A stretch of 64,000 nt of DNA, taken from contig NZ_JH376593.1 in assembly GCF_000233955.1 (NCBI RefSeq), positions 123,138-187,137 on the forward strand, given 5' to 3'. How positions within the stretch are numbered: the stretch's first letter is position 1; each line of letters starts with the position of its first letter. Shown piece by piece: positions 1 through 11,000 of the stretch. The stretch is from Paraprevotella clara YIT 11840. GTDB taxonomy: Bacteria > Bacteroidota > Bacteroidia > Bacteroidales > Bacteroidaceae. The notes beneath the pieces were generated by a model. That model was not told where the DNA came from, searched no databases, and was given only the letters and a program-made list of their open reading frames with translations. Both the position numbers and the translations under genes were made by a program.

Positions 1-1209
1 GCGCACGTCGTTGGCCCATCCGGAAGCACGGCCCGTCCCGCCGGTACAGCCCAACGAGATAGCATCCTCACGCGAAAGCAAGCCGACCCCCTTCAGACGG
101 GTGCGGGCAATGACGCTCTTGGTAAAGATATCGTGGTACTCATGGATGATACTCCGCAAGTGCACGATAAACTCTTTCGTCTTCCGCACGAAATCGGGAT
201 GCAGGTCGGCCTGCACGCCGCCAATCACATTGTAGTTCTGAATCAACCGTCCCCCGGTGGTATCCTCGAAAATGTCGAGAATCATCTCACGCTCCCGGAA
301 GCCATAGAAGAAAGGCGTCAGCGCTCCCATGTCCATGGCCAGACAGGAATAAAACAGGAGGTGGGAATCGATACGTTGCAATTCGTCCATTATCGTGCGG
401 ATATATTGCGCACGTTCGGAAACCTCGATACCCGCGGCTTGCTCGATACACATGCACAGGGCATGGCGGCTCTGGTGGGCGCTCAGGTAGTCCAAACGGT
501 CGGTCAGCGCCAGCGTCTGCGGATAAGTCAGGCTCTCGTTCATCTTTTCGATACCCCGGTGGATATATCCCAATATGGGGTCTATCTTCTTGACCATCTC
601 GCCGTCCAACGACGTACGCATACGCAATACGCCATGTGTGGAAGGATGCTGCGGGCCAATATTGACAATGAAGTCATCCGGGCGGAACACCACGTTCTCG
701 CGCCGTTCGATGGTCCCGTCCGCACGCAAGTCATATTCTTCCGTCACGTCGGCGTTTTCTTCATTCTCCATGTTGAGCGGGTTGCTGTCCATGTCATAAT
801 CCTTGCGGAGCGGATAACCCGCCCAATCCTCACGCAGGTAGAGGCGGCGCATGTCGGGATGCCCCGTGAAGCGTATGCCGAAGAAATCGTATGCCTCGCG
901 TTCCTTGATTTCCGCCGTCTTCCATATCCGGCACACCGAGGGCAGGAAAGGATCCTCGCGCCCGTCCGTGTCCGTGCGCAACGTCACGCGGCCGCCCGTC
1001 CGCGTCGACTCCAACTGGTAGAACACGCTCAGACGGCCGTCGCCGTCCGCCGCCACAAGGTCCCGCATGAAGTCCATCGGTTCTTCCGCGTCGTCGTGCA
1101 GCCGGCGGCATACCTCCGCCACGTCCCGATCCGGGACCACTACCACTCTCTCGCCGGCCTCTTCCACCGTGGTGGCCGCACACCACTGCCTTATCTTTTC
1201 TTCTATCAT
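1..1209 (-). CDS. nuoCD: NADH-quinone oxidoreductase subunit C/D fusion (partial)
   Basis: This gene encodes the fused NuoC/NuoD peripheral-arm subunit of a complex I-like quinone oxidoreductase, which lies on the cytoplasmic face next to the Fe-S subunit NuoB. Reading the minus strand from the ATG at 1209 gives an uninterrupted frame that begins [20 protein letters not shown] and is still open at the window edge, where it reads [17 protein letters not shown], so about 403 residues are present and the C-terminal part of the D domain is missing. The ATG overlaps the nuoB stop in an ATGA arrangement, which supports this start and translational coupling. Fusion of C and D is the usual form in Bacteroidales. 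It is the third gene of a nuoA-nuoB-nuoCD run and more nuo genes are expected beyond the left edge. The family call rests on operon context and sequence character; the truncation is purely the window limit. Confidence 0.9.
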   Translation of the reverse strand, partial: MIEEKIRQWCAATTVEEAGERVVVVPDRDVAEVCRRLHDDAEEPMDFMRDLVAADGDGRLSVFYQLESTRTGGRVTLRTDTDGREDPFLPSVCRIWKTAEIKEREAYDFFGIRFTGHPDMRRLYLREDWAGYPLRKDYDMDSNPLNMENEENADVTEEYDLRADGTIERRENVVFRPDDFIVNIGPQHPSTHGVLRMRTSLDGEMVKKIDPILGYIHRGIEKMNESLTYPQTLALTDRLDYLSAHQSRHALCMCIEQAAGIEVSERAQYIRTIMDELQRIDSHLLFYSCLAMDMGALTPFFYGFREREMILDIFEDTTGGRLIQNYNVIGGVQADLHPDFVRKTKEFIVHLRSIIHEYHDIFTKSVIARTRLKGVGLLSREDAISLGCTGGTGRASGWANDVR

Positions 1210-1820
1210 ACTCCGGCCTCCTTTCTTTCCCCGGCTTCGTCCGGTTTCTCCTTGTGGTTGCGCCCCCCGAGGAAACGCTCCATCTTGATTTTACGTTGCA
1301 ACTGCATCATCCCGTAGAAAAAGGCTTCCGGCCGCGGCGGACATCCGGGAATGTACACGTCCACCGGGATGATGCGGTCTATCCCGTTCACCACGTGGTA
1401 ACTCCGCCGGAACGGCCCTCCGCTGATGGTACATCCCCCCACGGCCACCACGTATTTCGGCTCGGCCATCTGGTCGTACAACCGCTTCAGTACCGGGGCC
1501 ATACGGTAAGTTATCGTACCCAACACCATGATCATGTCCGCCTGGCGCGGCGAGTTGCGCGTCACCTCGAAGCCGAAACGCGCCATGTCATAACGCGCCG
1601 CCCCCAGGGCCATGAACTCTATGGCGCAACAGCTCGTGCCGAAAGTAAGCGACCAAAGCGAATTGCTGCGACCCCAGTTGATCAGATCATCCAGCGTGCC
1701 CAATACGATACCCGCCCCGTCGCGGTTCAGTTTCTCAGCCATGCGCAACAGGTAATCGTTATTCTTGAAATCGCCCGGCTCCATATCCTTTATCTTGGGC
1801 AACCCGTGTTTCATTTCCAT
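1206..1820 (-). CDS. nuoB: NADH-quinone oxidoreductase subunit B
   Basis: NuoB carries the terminal iron-sulfur cluster N2 that passes electrons to quinone in complex I. The cysteine pattern is visible: TSCCAIEF (adjacent cysteines), [13 protein letters not shown] and [15 protein letters not shown], which together are the family's four cluster ligands. The protein is 204 residues from the ATG at 1820. That start has a purine-rich AGGAAAGGAG about 7 nt upstream and overlaps the end of nuoA by 10 bp. A second in-frame ATG at 1814 would give an ATGA overlap with the nuoA stop and cannot be excluded. Its own stop overlaps the nuoCD start. A longer frame runs upstream to 2039 but lies inside nuoA and is not credible. 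The N-terminal extension before the conserved core (about 25 residues) is ordinary for the family. Confidence 0.93.
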   Translation of the reverse strand: MEMKHGLPKIKDMEPGDFKNNDYLLRMAEKLNRDGAGIVLGTLDDLINWGRSNSLWSLTFGTSCCAIEFMALGAARYDMARFGFEVTRNSPRQADMIMVLGTITYRMAPVLKRLYDQMAEPKYVVAVGGCTISGGPFRRSYHVVNGIDRIIPVDVYIPGCPPRPEAFFYGMMQLQRKIKMERFLGGRNHKEKPDEAGERKEAGV

Positions 1821-2164
1821 TCCAACGCTCCTTTCCTCCAGGCGTAAGCCAGGCCCAGAATCAATACTGCAATAAAAAATACGATGCTCAACAGCCCTTG
1901 CATGCCGATACGACCTACCACCGCCGCCCACGGAAACAGGAACACTGTCTCGATGTCGAATATCAGGAACAGGATGGCATACAGGTAATAACCGGCATGG
2001 AACTGAAACCAAGCTTCCCCCCGCGTGGGCACACCGCACTCGTATGGCTCACCTTTTTGAGGATTGAACGTACGGGGAGCCGCAAGGCGCGCTATCAGCA
2101 AGGCTGCCGTCACCAAGGCAATTGCCGTAAGCACCACGACCGTTAACAATGTGAAATCCGTCAT
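1811..2164 (-). CDS. nuoA: NADH-quinone oxidoreductase subunit A
   Basis: NuoA is a small membrane subunit of complex I. The 117-residue product has three hydrophobic segments: residues about 5-25 ([18 protein letters not shown]), 60-80 ([20 protein letters not shown]) and 85-107. The family signature is present: PYECGVP and [12 protein letters not shown]. The ATG at 2164 was chosen over an upstream TTG at 2194, because the family normally begins directly before the first membrane helix. A near-match to the Bacteroidetes -7 box (TAATCTTTG, one base too long) lies at 2192-2200 and would give a leader of about 20 nt. It is the first gene of the nuo operon here and overlaps nuoB. The call is secure; the start is less so. 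Confidence 0.92.
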   Translation of the reverse strand: MTDFTLLTVVVLTAIALVTAALLIARLAAPRTFNPQKGEPYECGVPTRGEAWFQFHAGYYLYAILFLIFDIETVFLFPWAAVVGRIGMQGLLSIVFFIAVLILGLAYAWRKGALEWK

Positions 2165-2309
2165 TCTTAAAGTTATATTTAATTTAACAACCAAAGATTA
2201 TTTCGCTGTAAAAGGCATATCCTTTGTTTTCTTTTCCGAGGGGAAAAGGACCATAAGATATGGCACTCTGAAATGATACCTATTTATATAATATAGGCTT
2301 CCGTAGGGG

Positions 2310-2696
2310 TCACATCCTGATCCGTCTCAAGGTAAAGACATAATAATCCCTGCCGGGTCCGGAATCATAAGAATAGTATAATGACCTGCAAGGAGATAAA
2401 AAACAGCCTATGGAAGCATAAAGAAAACCTGATAATCTTTCCGAGACCGCCATGTACTTGAAACACGACGTTTCAGACCCTTCATCCAAAGCTAAAGACA
2501 ACGGGGCTATGTAATCGGAAGTAAAAAAGAAATAAGGAGTATCGGATGTCCAATATGTAACTTCTTGTCCAAGACTTTCCACTGACGGGGAACTTGCCTC
2601 AGCACAAAACGCCGATGAACCATGTTTTTCCATCGTGGCAAAAGCCATTAAGAAAGACATGGAAAACAGTAGCCACATACAGAGTTTATGCTTCAT
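2310..2696 (-). CDS. small secreted protein of unknown function
   Basis: This is a 128-residue protein that I do not recognise. It starts MKHKLCMWLLFSMSFLMAFA, a clear signal peptide with two lysines and a hydrophobic core, and the mature part is rich in Ser, Tyr and Phe with several cysteines (around residues 81, 100 and 105). There is no lipobox directly at the end of the signal. A -7 box TACCTTTG sits at 2719-2726 on the same strand, leaving a leader of about 15 nt, which supports both the start and expression as a single gene. It lies between the nuo operon and a PBP4 gene, and nothing ties its role to either. It could be strain-specific. Confidence 0.6.
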   Translation of the reverse strand: MKHKLCMWLLFSMSFLMAFATMEKHGSSAFCAEASSPSVESLGQEVTYWTSDTPYFFFTSDYIAPLSLALDEGSETSCFKYMAVSERLSGFLYASIGCFLSPCRSLYYSYDSGPGRDYYVFTLRRIRM

Positions 2697-2718
2697 TTCC
2701 TCGTCTCTTTAATGGGCG

Positions 2719-2726
2719 CAAAGGTA
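2719..2726 (-). promoter_or_regulatory. -7 box of the 128-residue secreted protein gene
   Basis: On the minus strand the sequence reads TACCTTTG, an exact match to the Bacteroidetes -7 consensus TAnnTTTG, 23 nt before the ATG at 2696. No clear -33 TTTG is seen. Confidence 0.55.
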
Positions 2727-2802
2727 CATATATTATTTTAAAGCTTATTTTATAGAGGATTAAAATATCTAAATTAGAACGATTTAAGTGCTACTTTAAA
2801 AA

Positions 2803-4017
2803 CTACCGACATAACCATTCACAAACTTTGTCTTGAAAGTCTTGTGCAGCCGCCACACGTTCCACACCTTGATTCATAATACAAAAGGCCAGCAAATGGT
2901 TATTCCCCGACCGTGCATAACCGGCCAATGTGGATACTCCTTCCAAAGTTCCGGTCTTAGCTCTTACATTTCCGTAGGCTTTTCCCTTCCTCATACGTTT
3001 TTTCAACGTACCGTCAACTCCGGCTATCGGTAAAGAAATATAAAGAGGTGAAAAAACAGCCTCATCACGATAAGCGTATCTCAGAAAAGCAATTTCAAGT
3101 TCCGGTGTTAAGTAATTATATAAAGAAACCCCGCTCCCATCGGCCACTATATATTTTCCGGGATCATAGCCCAACCGCCCTATCAACCGCTCAATGTAGT
3201 ACATAGCTTCTTTTCTTGAAGCGTATGGTTTTCCTGTACGGGCTGCCAACTGATAAAACAGGGCTTCGGCACATAAATTATCACTCTCTTTCATCATCGG
3301 ATGCAAAACGTCTGCCAACTGACGTGTCCGTCCGGCTAACAATACGCCATTTTGGGGACAACGGGCTTGTCCTCCAAAAACATGGCGGATGCCCAAGCCA
3401 TGCAACACCTCGCTGAATGTCCTTATGAAAATATTCTTCTTTCCATATAATAAAGGAGTCAGCACCGGCATGTCATCATCCCAGCACCAACCCCATCCCC
3501 ATTGTAAGGTATCTTTCATCGACACGTCTGCATACAGTCTCCCTGTTATGGAATCCACATCCGATTCTTTCAAAGCCTTGCCGAAAGAAAGCAAATCTTC
3601 TTTCCCGAAACAAGGGTCAAAACCTCCCACGACATACAGGTCTCCATGCAAAACACGTCCCCGGATTTCGCCCGTGTAGAACAAACGGGTTGCAAAGCGA
3701 TAATCACTCCCCAATTCGGAAAGCGCAGCGACAGCCGTTACCAATTTTTCGGTGGAAGCCGGACGCATACGCTGTTTGGCCTGGTAAGCATACAACAAAG
3801 TATCATCGGTCAAATCATACACACACAAACCTAATTGCGAAGTAAGCAATAGCTCATCTTGCAACAAACTATCCAGTCCGTCCTGCAAACACACCGACCA
3901 CGAAGCCTCCTCCTCAAGCGGTTCACAAGAAATTCTCTCGGAAGAAAACAAGGGATTACCAACTCCCCCAACAAACCAAAAGAACCCAAAAAGTACTCTA
4001 AAAAGCCTCATATTCAT
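2803..4017 (-). CDS. dacB: D-alanyl-D-alanine carboxypeptidase/endopeptidase, PBP4 type (peptidase S13)
   Basis: This penicillin-binding protein of the S13 family trims or cleaves peptidoglycan peptide side chains in the periplasm. All three active-site motifs are visible: S88-T-E-K91 (SxxK, within RPASTEKLVTA), S245-D-N247 (SxN) and K354-T-G-T357, plus the family's DGSGVS at about 293-298. The N-terminus MNMRLFRVLFGFFWFVGG is a signal peptide. At 404 residues it is shorter than the usual 450-480, and only about 157 residues separate SxxK from SxN, so the inserted domain typical of PBP4 must be reduced. It overlaps the upstream membrane-protein gene by 4 bp (ATGA type), which indicates co-translation. 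Confidence 0.88.
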   Translation of the reverse strand: MNMRLFRVLFGFFWFVGGVGNPLFSSERISCEPLEEEASWSVCLQDGLDSLLQDELLLTSQLGLCVYDLTDDTLLYAYQAKQRMRPASTEKLVTAVAALSELGSDYRFATRLFYTGEIRGRVLHGDLYVVGGFDPCFGKEDLLSFGKALKESDVDSITGRLYADVSMKDTLQWGWGWCWDDDMPVLTPLLYGKKNIFIRTFSEVLHGLGIRHVFGGQARCPQNGVLLAGRTRQLADVLHPMMKESDNLCAEALFYQLAARTGKPYASRKEAMYYIERLIGRLGYDPGKYIVADGSGVSLYNYLTPELEIAFLRYAYRDEAVFSPLYISLPIAGVDGTLKKRMRKGKAYGNVRAKTGTLEGVSTLAGYARSGNNHLLAFCIMNQGVERVAAAQDFQDKVCEWLCR

Positions 4018-4436
4018 AAGCCATCTGTCTTTTCAAGAAAATCTTCCTGTTTTCGTTTGAAATACCGGCAAAACTCTTCAGCCGGAAAAGGTGTGATAAA
4101 TTTAATCGAACCGTCACAAAACGTCAACATGACAGTATCCTTATTCTTTAAAAAGGACAAAGAAGACGGCCTTACGATATCTACCTTTTCTATGTCGGAC
4201 AAAGAATGCCTGCTGACTTTGGAAAACCGCCCCTGATGAATGAATAAGCAACCTTCATCGGTAAAAACATAATACGTATGAATCAAACGTTCCACCACGA
4301 AAACCAAAAAGACCATACAACACAATGCAGCCAAAGGCAATTTTACCCAAAAGAAATATATGGCCAACACTGTAGCAGGCAACAAACTGAAAAACAATAT
4401 CTTCTTATTAATTTTTGCATGAAATGTCCGTATCAT
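4014..4436 (-). CDS. small membrane protein with PH-like domain
   Basis: This 140-residue protein has two adjacent transmembrane helices near the N-terminus (about residues 13-30 and 33-50: ILFFSLLPATVLAIYFFW, LAALCCMVFLVFVVE). A soluble C-terminal part follows that reads like a bacterial PH-domain strand pattern: YYVFTDEGCLFIHQG, SLSDIEKVDIVR and VMLTFCDGSIKFITP. Bacterial proteins with two helices followed by a PH-like domain are widespread and mostly of unknown role. It is the first gene of a two-gene unit with the PBP4 gene, whose start overlaps its stop. The association suggests a cell-envelope role, but that is inference. Divergent from the Rhs locus. Confidence 0.6.
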   Translation of the reverse strand: MIRTFHAKINKKILFFSLLPATVLAIYFFWVKLPLAALCCMVFLVFVVERLIHTYYVFTDEGCLFIHQGRFSKVSRHSLSDIEKVDIVRPSSLSFLKNKDTVMLTFCDGSIKFITPFPAEEFCRYFKRKQEDFLEKTDGL

Positions 4437-4510
4437 AAAACTAAAATTTAGTGCAAGTTACACTTTTTACGGATTAAATCCACAGAAAGCAAAAAAATAT
4501 CTTGTATTTT

Positions 4511-4541
4511 TTGTTTATTTAAAAAAAGACATATACCTTTG
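4511..4541 (+). promoter_or_regulatory. Bacteroidetes-type promoter of the Rhs locus
   Basis: TTG at 4511-4513 and TACCTTTG at 4534-4541 are separated by 20 nt, matching the Bacteroidetes -33/-7 arrangement. Transcription would start near 4548, giving a leader of about 30 nt before the ATG at 4579. It probably serves both the 145-residue gene and the Rhs gene that follows after 5 nt. Confidence 0.7.
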
Positions 4542-4578
4542 AGACGATAGCAGAAAAACAAACTAAAACCTATATATT

Positions 4579-5016
4579 ATGAGAGCATTATTTGTTTTTT
4601 TTAGCTTGTTGCTTCACCTTTCCGCTTTCTCTCAGAATGCGATAAGGTTTGCGTATGATGCGTTAGGCAACCGCGTAAAGAGGGAAATCGTGTTGCAAAA
4701 TTCAGATGTTGTCAAACGAAATATGTCATCGGAAGAAAAAAAAGAGGATAATTTCTATTCCGACATGCTCTCTGAAAAACAGATCCGTATTTGGCCCAAC
4801 CCAACGGAAGGGCACCTGAAAGTGGAAATCCAAGGACTCGCCCCTGAAGAAAAAGCCTGTTTGCGCATCACATCGATGAGCGGAGCGGTTGTGGACGTAA
4901 AAGAAACAACCTCCTCCGTTTCCGAACTCGACCTGAGCCATTGCACGAATGGCATTTACCTGCTGCATATCGTGGCAGGTGGACAAGAAACCACTTGGAA
5001 AATCATTAAAAAGTAA
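4579..5016 (+). CDS. short secreted protein with one Rhs/YD motif and a T9SS-like C-terminal sorting domain
   Basis: The 145-residue product has a signal peptide (MRALFVFFSLLLHLSAFSQ). Directly after it comes one YD-repeat-like stretch, IRFAYDALGNRVKREIVL, the motif that recurs throughout Rhs proteins. Residues about 70-145 are a type A T9SS sorting domain: RIWPNPTEGHLKVEIQG near its start, then LRITSMSGAVV, NGIYLLHIV and a final TTWKIIKK. It is followed after only 5 nt by the giant Rhs gene, which itself lacks such a tail, and both share one upstream promoter. It could be a companion or anchoring subunit, or a fragment of a longer Rhs protein whose middle was lost. The domain calls are well supported; the role is inference. 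Confidence 0.72.
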   Translation: MRALFVFFSLLLHLSAFSQNAIRFAYDALGNRVKREIVLQNSDVVKRNMSSEEKKEDNFYSDMLSEKQIRIWPNPTEGHLKVEIQGLAPEEKACLRITSMSGAVVDVKETTSSVSELDLSHCTNGIYLLHIVAGGQETTWKIIKK

Positions 5017-5021
5017 CGCTT

Positions 5022-8000
5022 ATGAAACGGGGCCTGCTTTCTTTCTTCCTTTGTGCGTGCTGCCTCCTTTCTGCCCTCGGACAAGAGGGGTACCCGGCTA
5101 TTGACAACGATTACGTACCGACCCATCATACCATAAGAAAAGATTATGCAGTAGGACAAATAGACCTTTCGTCCGGAATATCTTCCACGGGAGCCAAGAC
5201 CTATACCGTTCCTATAGCCACGTATCCCGGCATACGGAATCTGAATCCCGGACTGGCTCTGACCTACAACAGCCAACAAGGAAACGGGCTAATAGGAGTG
5301 GGGTGGTCGTTGGCCGGACTTTCCAATATTTACCGTACGTCACATACCATCCATTATGACGGGGATGTGAAACAGATTGGCATGAACCGCAGCGATGCCT
5401 TTATGCTTGACGGATTACGACTGTTACGAGTGGATTCCGTCACTTTCCTTACAGAGCAAGGTTACATCCGCGCCAAAACACACTATACCGGTGATGTTTT
5501 GCAATATTTCGACGTTTGTTATCCGGACGGGAAAACAGCCGTATTCGGTTACAAGGATAATACGGAAAACCAATTATACTATCCCCTTACGGAACTGAGC
5601 GACTTGTGGGGGAACACCATCACTTACCAATACAACTTCAATTATGAACACAACCACTACCAAGTTCAAAAAATCAATTATAACGGAGCCTCGGTGGAAT
5701 TCGGATATGAAAGACGTCCGGATCCTGTGGCCTTCTACCTTGGGGGAAAAGAAATCATCGAAAATACCCGGTTGCAGACAATTACCTGCAAATTCGGAAC
5801 GAAAGAATTAGGGAAATACACACTGTCATACCAAAACGCAGAACATCTTGCCGGAAAGCCCAGCCTGTTGCAAAACATTACTTATGAAGCTGGAGGAAAG
5901 AAAATCAATCCACTGATTTTTTATTATGGAAAAAACAAGTCACAATTAACATATACTACGGAAGAAGTAAACTGTCCGGATATATGGCACGGAGGCGAAG
6001 AAGCCCATAGCGCACAATTTGTAGTGGGACGGATGATGGGTAACGGGTATTCGGACATACTGGCTTCTGTTTCAGGAAAGACACCTTACATACAGGATAA
6101 TACCAAAGACTTTGAATGTTTCTATAATCCTTTCAATCTTTCGGATTACATTTATACCTATACACTTTTAGGTAGTGGAAACGGAGAGGCTAAAAAAAGC
6201 TTTCCTTGTGGAACAGGATTTGTTGACTTATTGACCGCAGACATATCCGGACGGGGAAGAGACTTTCTGATACAAGTGAACAATGAAGTGGTGGACAAGC
6301 AATACGATCAAGTTCGTTTTACCGTTCATAACGGCCCGGTTTTTTCCATCTATGATGAACCATCCCCATCATTCACGCGGACTTTTAAGTTCCCCACCGT
6401 ACATACCAGTGCAAAAGGCATGCGGAGTATACAGCCCAAGTTTTATTATCCGGGAGATTTTAATGGGGATGGAAAAATGGAGATTCTGGCTATATCCGCT
6501 CACCAGCCCTTCGGCAACACAAACTTACCCTCAACGTGCTACCTGTTCGATTTGAAAGGCAACAAAATCCTTTATCAAGGGCACCTGTTCCCCTACCATG
6601 TTTCGTTCCCTAGTGAAGATACCAATGAAGAAGAACTGTACAATTTTACAGACGAACTCATCGTAGCCGACTATGACGGTGACGGGAAAAGTGAAATCCA
6701 CTACAAATCAACTGACGGAAAGGCTCAAACTTTTGTATTCGATGTTTCGGGGAACACTTGGTTACCCCGCCAAACCAATAATTACCAAACCACCCCCGTA
6801 GCGGACTCAGAATGGTTCATAATGGGCGATTTCAATTCAGATGGACTGGCAGACCGTTTCTACTATAAACGGAAACAAGAAAAGGGTAGTATCCCAAAAG
6901 TTTACATTGCCTTTTCCAAAGGAAATTCACAAGATAGTATCCATAACGTTACATTACCATATTTAAAAGAAGTTTCTACCGGAGAAGAAGACCACTATTT
7001 ATATATACCCACCGACATAAACGGTGACGGAGTGACGGACATCATCGAATGTGCGGATGAAAAGTTCCATATTTTCATATTCGACAAATACACCAAACAG
7101 TTCAATCTGTACAAATCCATCAAACCCGGACAAGATAAACGTCACACCGTATTATCGGCCAATGTACAAACTAAAAATGGATATTCCACAGAATTTGTCA
7201 GTATAGACGGTGAAAAGCTTATAAAGTATTCTTTCCAACGCAACGACTCTGAAGAATGCCTCCTCACGGGAGTGGTAAACAGTTTCGGGGTGGTGGAAAA
7301 GAATGAATATGCCCTGATGAACGAAAGCGGGAAAAAAGAAGGAATATACAGTTACTACATCTCGGCTCCTTACCCTTATACATCCGCTTACGGGAAACAA
7401 CCTTTGATAGCCGTTTCGGAAACCTACGTGGACGGAAAACAAGTAGACGGACAACATTACTATTACGAAGGGGGCATACAACATCTCACGGGAATGGGGT
7501 TTTGTGGATTCACACAAACCCGCACCGTAGATTTCAAAGGCAAGGAAAGAGTATGTGAGTATGACCCTGAAAACCATGGCGTATTGGAATATGAATACAA
7601 CGAAGGCATTTCTGAATCTTATTATTACTACGAGGTCATCGAACACCCCAACCGAATGGTGGAAATCAACCTGACGGATAAGGAATATTTCGACAATGTC
7701 AGGGACATGTCCACCGATTACCGTTATGAAGACTACCGTTTCGGATACCCGAATATTGAGGAAATAGAATATGAAGACAACTCCGTACGGCGCACGGAAA
7801 CCATCTATACTTCTGTCCAAACAGGATATAAAACGAAGACACGGAAAGGAGAAAATGCAGACGTATGCACCATGCTGGCATACATCCCACCCGGAAAAGA
7901 ATATATCCTCGGACGTATCCATGAACAAACGGTCAGGACTACCACGGAGGATGGAAAAAATGTAACCAAACGCACCACATACCCTTCCTGGCTTTATGAT

Positions 8001-11000
8001 ATGCCGCAGGACAAACGGGAATACCTCGGACAAGAAACACGTTATGACTGCCAATACGACAAACAAGGAAACCTGATCAAATCCACAACTGGGTGGAGCG
8101 GAGGAGCAGAAAGCATCTCCGAATCCTGGGAGTACGACACTTATGGAAGAAAAACCAAACACACTTCCGAAACAGGCACGACAGAACAGTATGCCTATGA
8201 CATGCAAGGAAGGCTCTCAACCCATACCGACAGCCGTGGAAACATCACGACATACAGTTACGATGAATTCGGAAAGGAGAAAACTGTGAACCGTCCGGAC
8301 GGGACAAACGTGACAACAGAATATGAATGGATACCGGATAGAAATGAAGGGTTGTATGCCGTCACCGTCAAGGAAACTGGACAACCTGACTGCAAAACGG
8401 TGTATGACGCATTGGGGCGGGAAGTACGTACCGCCGAAATGACCTACGATGGGAAATGGCGTTACGTGGACACGGAATATGACAATTATGGAAGGGTGAC
8501 CCGCAAGTCATCACCCTATACCCAAACCACCCCCTCATATTATTCAACTTACACCTATGACAACCTCGATCGGATGCTTTCCGCTACCGACCGACCGGGA
8601 CATACCACGACATACAGTTACACCGGTAGCCTTGAGGGGTATACCGTGACCACTACGGAAAACGGAGTAGAAACCTCACGTTCGTATGGACCACACGGCG
8701 AACTCGTACAGGTAGACGACCCTGGAGGCACTACACTTTACACTTGGGAACCAGACTTGCAACCCTCAACCATCACGGCACCGGACGGTTCACAAATTAC
8801 TTTCGAATATAACGCCTCACGTAGGTGCAGCGCAAAAAACGACCCGGGGTTCGGACGGACAACTTATGGTTACGAGAATTCAGGGGAGAAGGCATGGGAA
8901 CAGAACGCCAAAGGAGAACGTACGCGTTATTTCTATGATGAGTACAATCGCTTGACAAACTGTGCAGGCACTTCACCCAATGTGGCGTATACTTACACTC
9001 CGTATGGGGAAATCGCTACCATCAAGGGATTCAATGACACGTTCATATCATATACTTACGACAATGTGGGAAGGTTGGCATCCTACCGGGAAGACGCACC
9101 GGACGGGAAATGGCTCCGGAAAGATTATACCTATAAGGACGGACAAATAAGCTCCATCACCTACACTTCACAAAACGGAGAACTGACCACTGAAAATTTA
9201 CGTTACCAAAACGGCCATCTGGTGGAGGCAACTCTTCCGGACGGAACTTCCATCTTCCGGTTGGACGGGGAAAATGGGATGGGATTGCCCACATTGGTTC
9301 AAACCGGACAACTCACCCGGCAGTATGGTTACGATGCCTACGGTTACCCCACGTCACGCAAGGCAAACATGGGAAAAGTGACCCACCAGAACTTCTCATA
9401 TACTTTCGATACGTCGCGTAACAACCTGCTCTCCCGTACCGATAAGTTGCGTAATAGAACCGAGACTTTCAGTTACGACGGGATGAACCGCTTGGCAAGC
9501 GATGGGAGAACCACGGTGGAATATTCCCCATCCGGCAACATCATACGCAAATCCGACGTGGGGGACTATACTTATGGGTTACAGGCTAACCCGCATGCCC
9601 ATACCGGCGTAGAAAATCCGGCCAAATACCCCACCCCCACGGGCTTGCAGGAAATAACCTACAATTCCTCCAACCTTCCCGATTCCATCTACGACTGGAT
9701 GAGTGCGGCCAAGTTCACCTATAATGGGAACTTTGACCGTGTGAAATCGGTCTATTACCAAAACGGGACAATCCATTACATGACCCGCTATTACTTGGGT
9801 GGATGTTATGAACTGGATTCACTGAAATACGACCGTATCGAGAAACTGTATTTACATGGCGGATATTATGATGCCCCCATAGTATGGAGGAAACGGAATA
9901 ACACCAAGCCGGAACTTTACCATGTCCTGCGCGACCCGTTGGGGAGTATCACGAATGTCGTACGGGATGACGGATACAGGCAGGAGGAACTGAGTTATGA
10001 TGCTTGGGGACACTTGCGTAACCCTATGGGATGGGAACCTCTTAGTCAAGCAAAGATGTCCCTTACCGGAGGAAGTACTCCATCTTCCACCTTCCTCGGA
10101 CGTGGATTCTGCGGACATGAGCAACTCCCTGTGGCCAACCTCGTCCACATGAATGCCCGACTGTATGACCCATGGACGGGACGTTTCCTCTCGCCCGACC
10201 CATACGTGCAATTCCCCGACTTCTCACAAGGACTCAACCGCTATTCCTATTGCATGAACAACCCGCTCATCTATGTGGATGAAAACGGGGAATTCTTCTG
10301 GATTATCGTAGGAGTTGCCGCTTTAATCGGCGGCACGGCAAACGTGGCGATGCATTGGGATGAAATCAAAGCTGCAGGGGGTGGATGGAAAGGATTCAAA
10401 AAAGGGTTGGGATACTTTGCCATAGGTGGACTGGCAGGAGGCGTGGGAGCCGCTGCCGGAGTAGCTGCCGCCACTGGGTTCGGAGGCATGCTGGGCATTA
10501 CCTCCGCACAATGGGCTGCAGGAATGACTGGCTTTGTCAACGGGGCACAAGTCGGATTGGCTTCAGGTATGGCTTCGGGATTCATACAAAACACTGGCAA
10601 CTCACTCCTTGAAGGGGCTGATTTCGGAGGCGCATTGGAAAGCGGAATCATGGGAGCCATCATGGGCGGTGCTTCAGGCGGACTTGTGGGAGGAATATCC
10701 GGCGGTATCAGCGCACGAATACAAGGAAAGGACTTTTGGACGGGAAAAGCACCTACACAAACATACACACCTTCCTCGTCAAATACTTTATTATATAGGG
10801 AAGATGCTTCTTCAATCTCTTCACCATCAACTAATACATCGGAAAAGATGTATTCCGGATATTATGGTGTAGATGATGACGGAGTTGTAAGATATGTGGG
10901 GATTACCAGTAGAGACCCACAAATCAGATTTGCGGAACATCTCAATTCTGGAACAAACAGAGCTACTTTAAAATTTAAAACAGTCGAATTGAATATGTTC

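Noticed and set aside
133..1317. Plus-strand open frame of 394 codons
   Set aside because: It lies opposite nuoCD, which continues as an uninterrupted, recognisable NuoC/NuoD frame on the minus strand; the plus frame is a by-product of high G+C codons.
7152..8207. Minus-strand open frame of 351 codons inside the Rhs gene
   Set aside because: It is a shadow of the repeat-rich Rhs coding sequence; no start context or domain.
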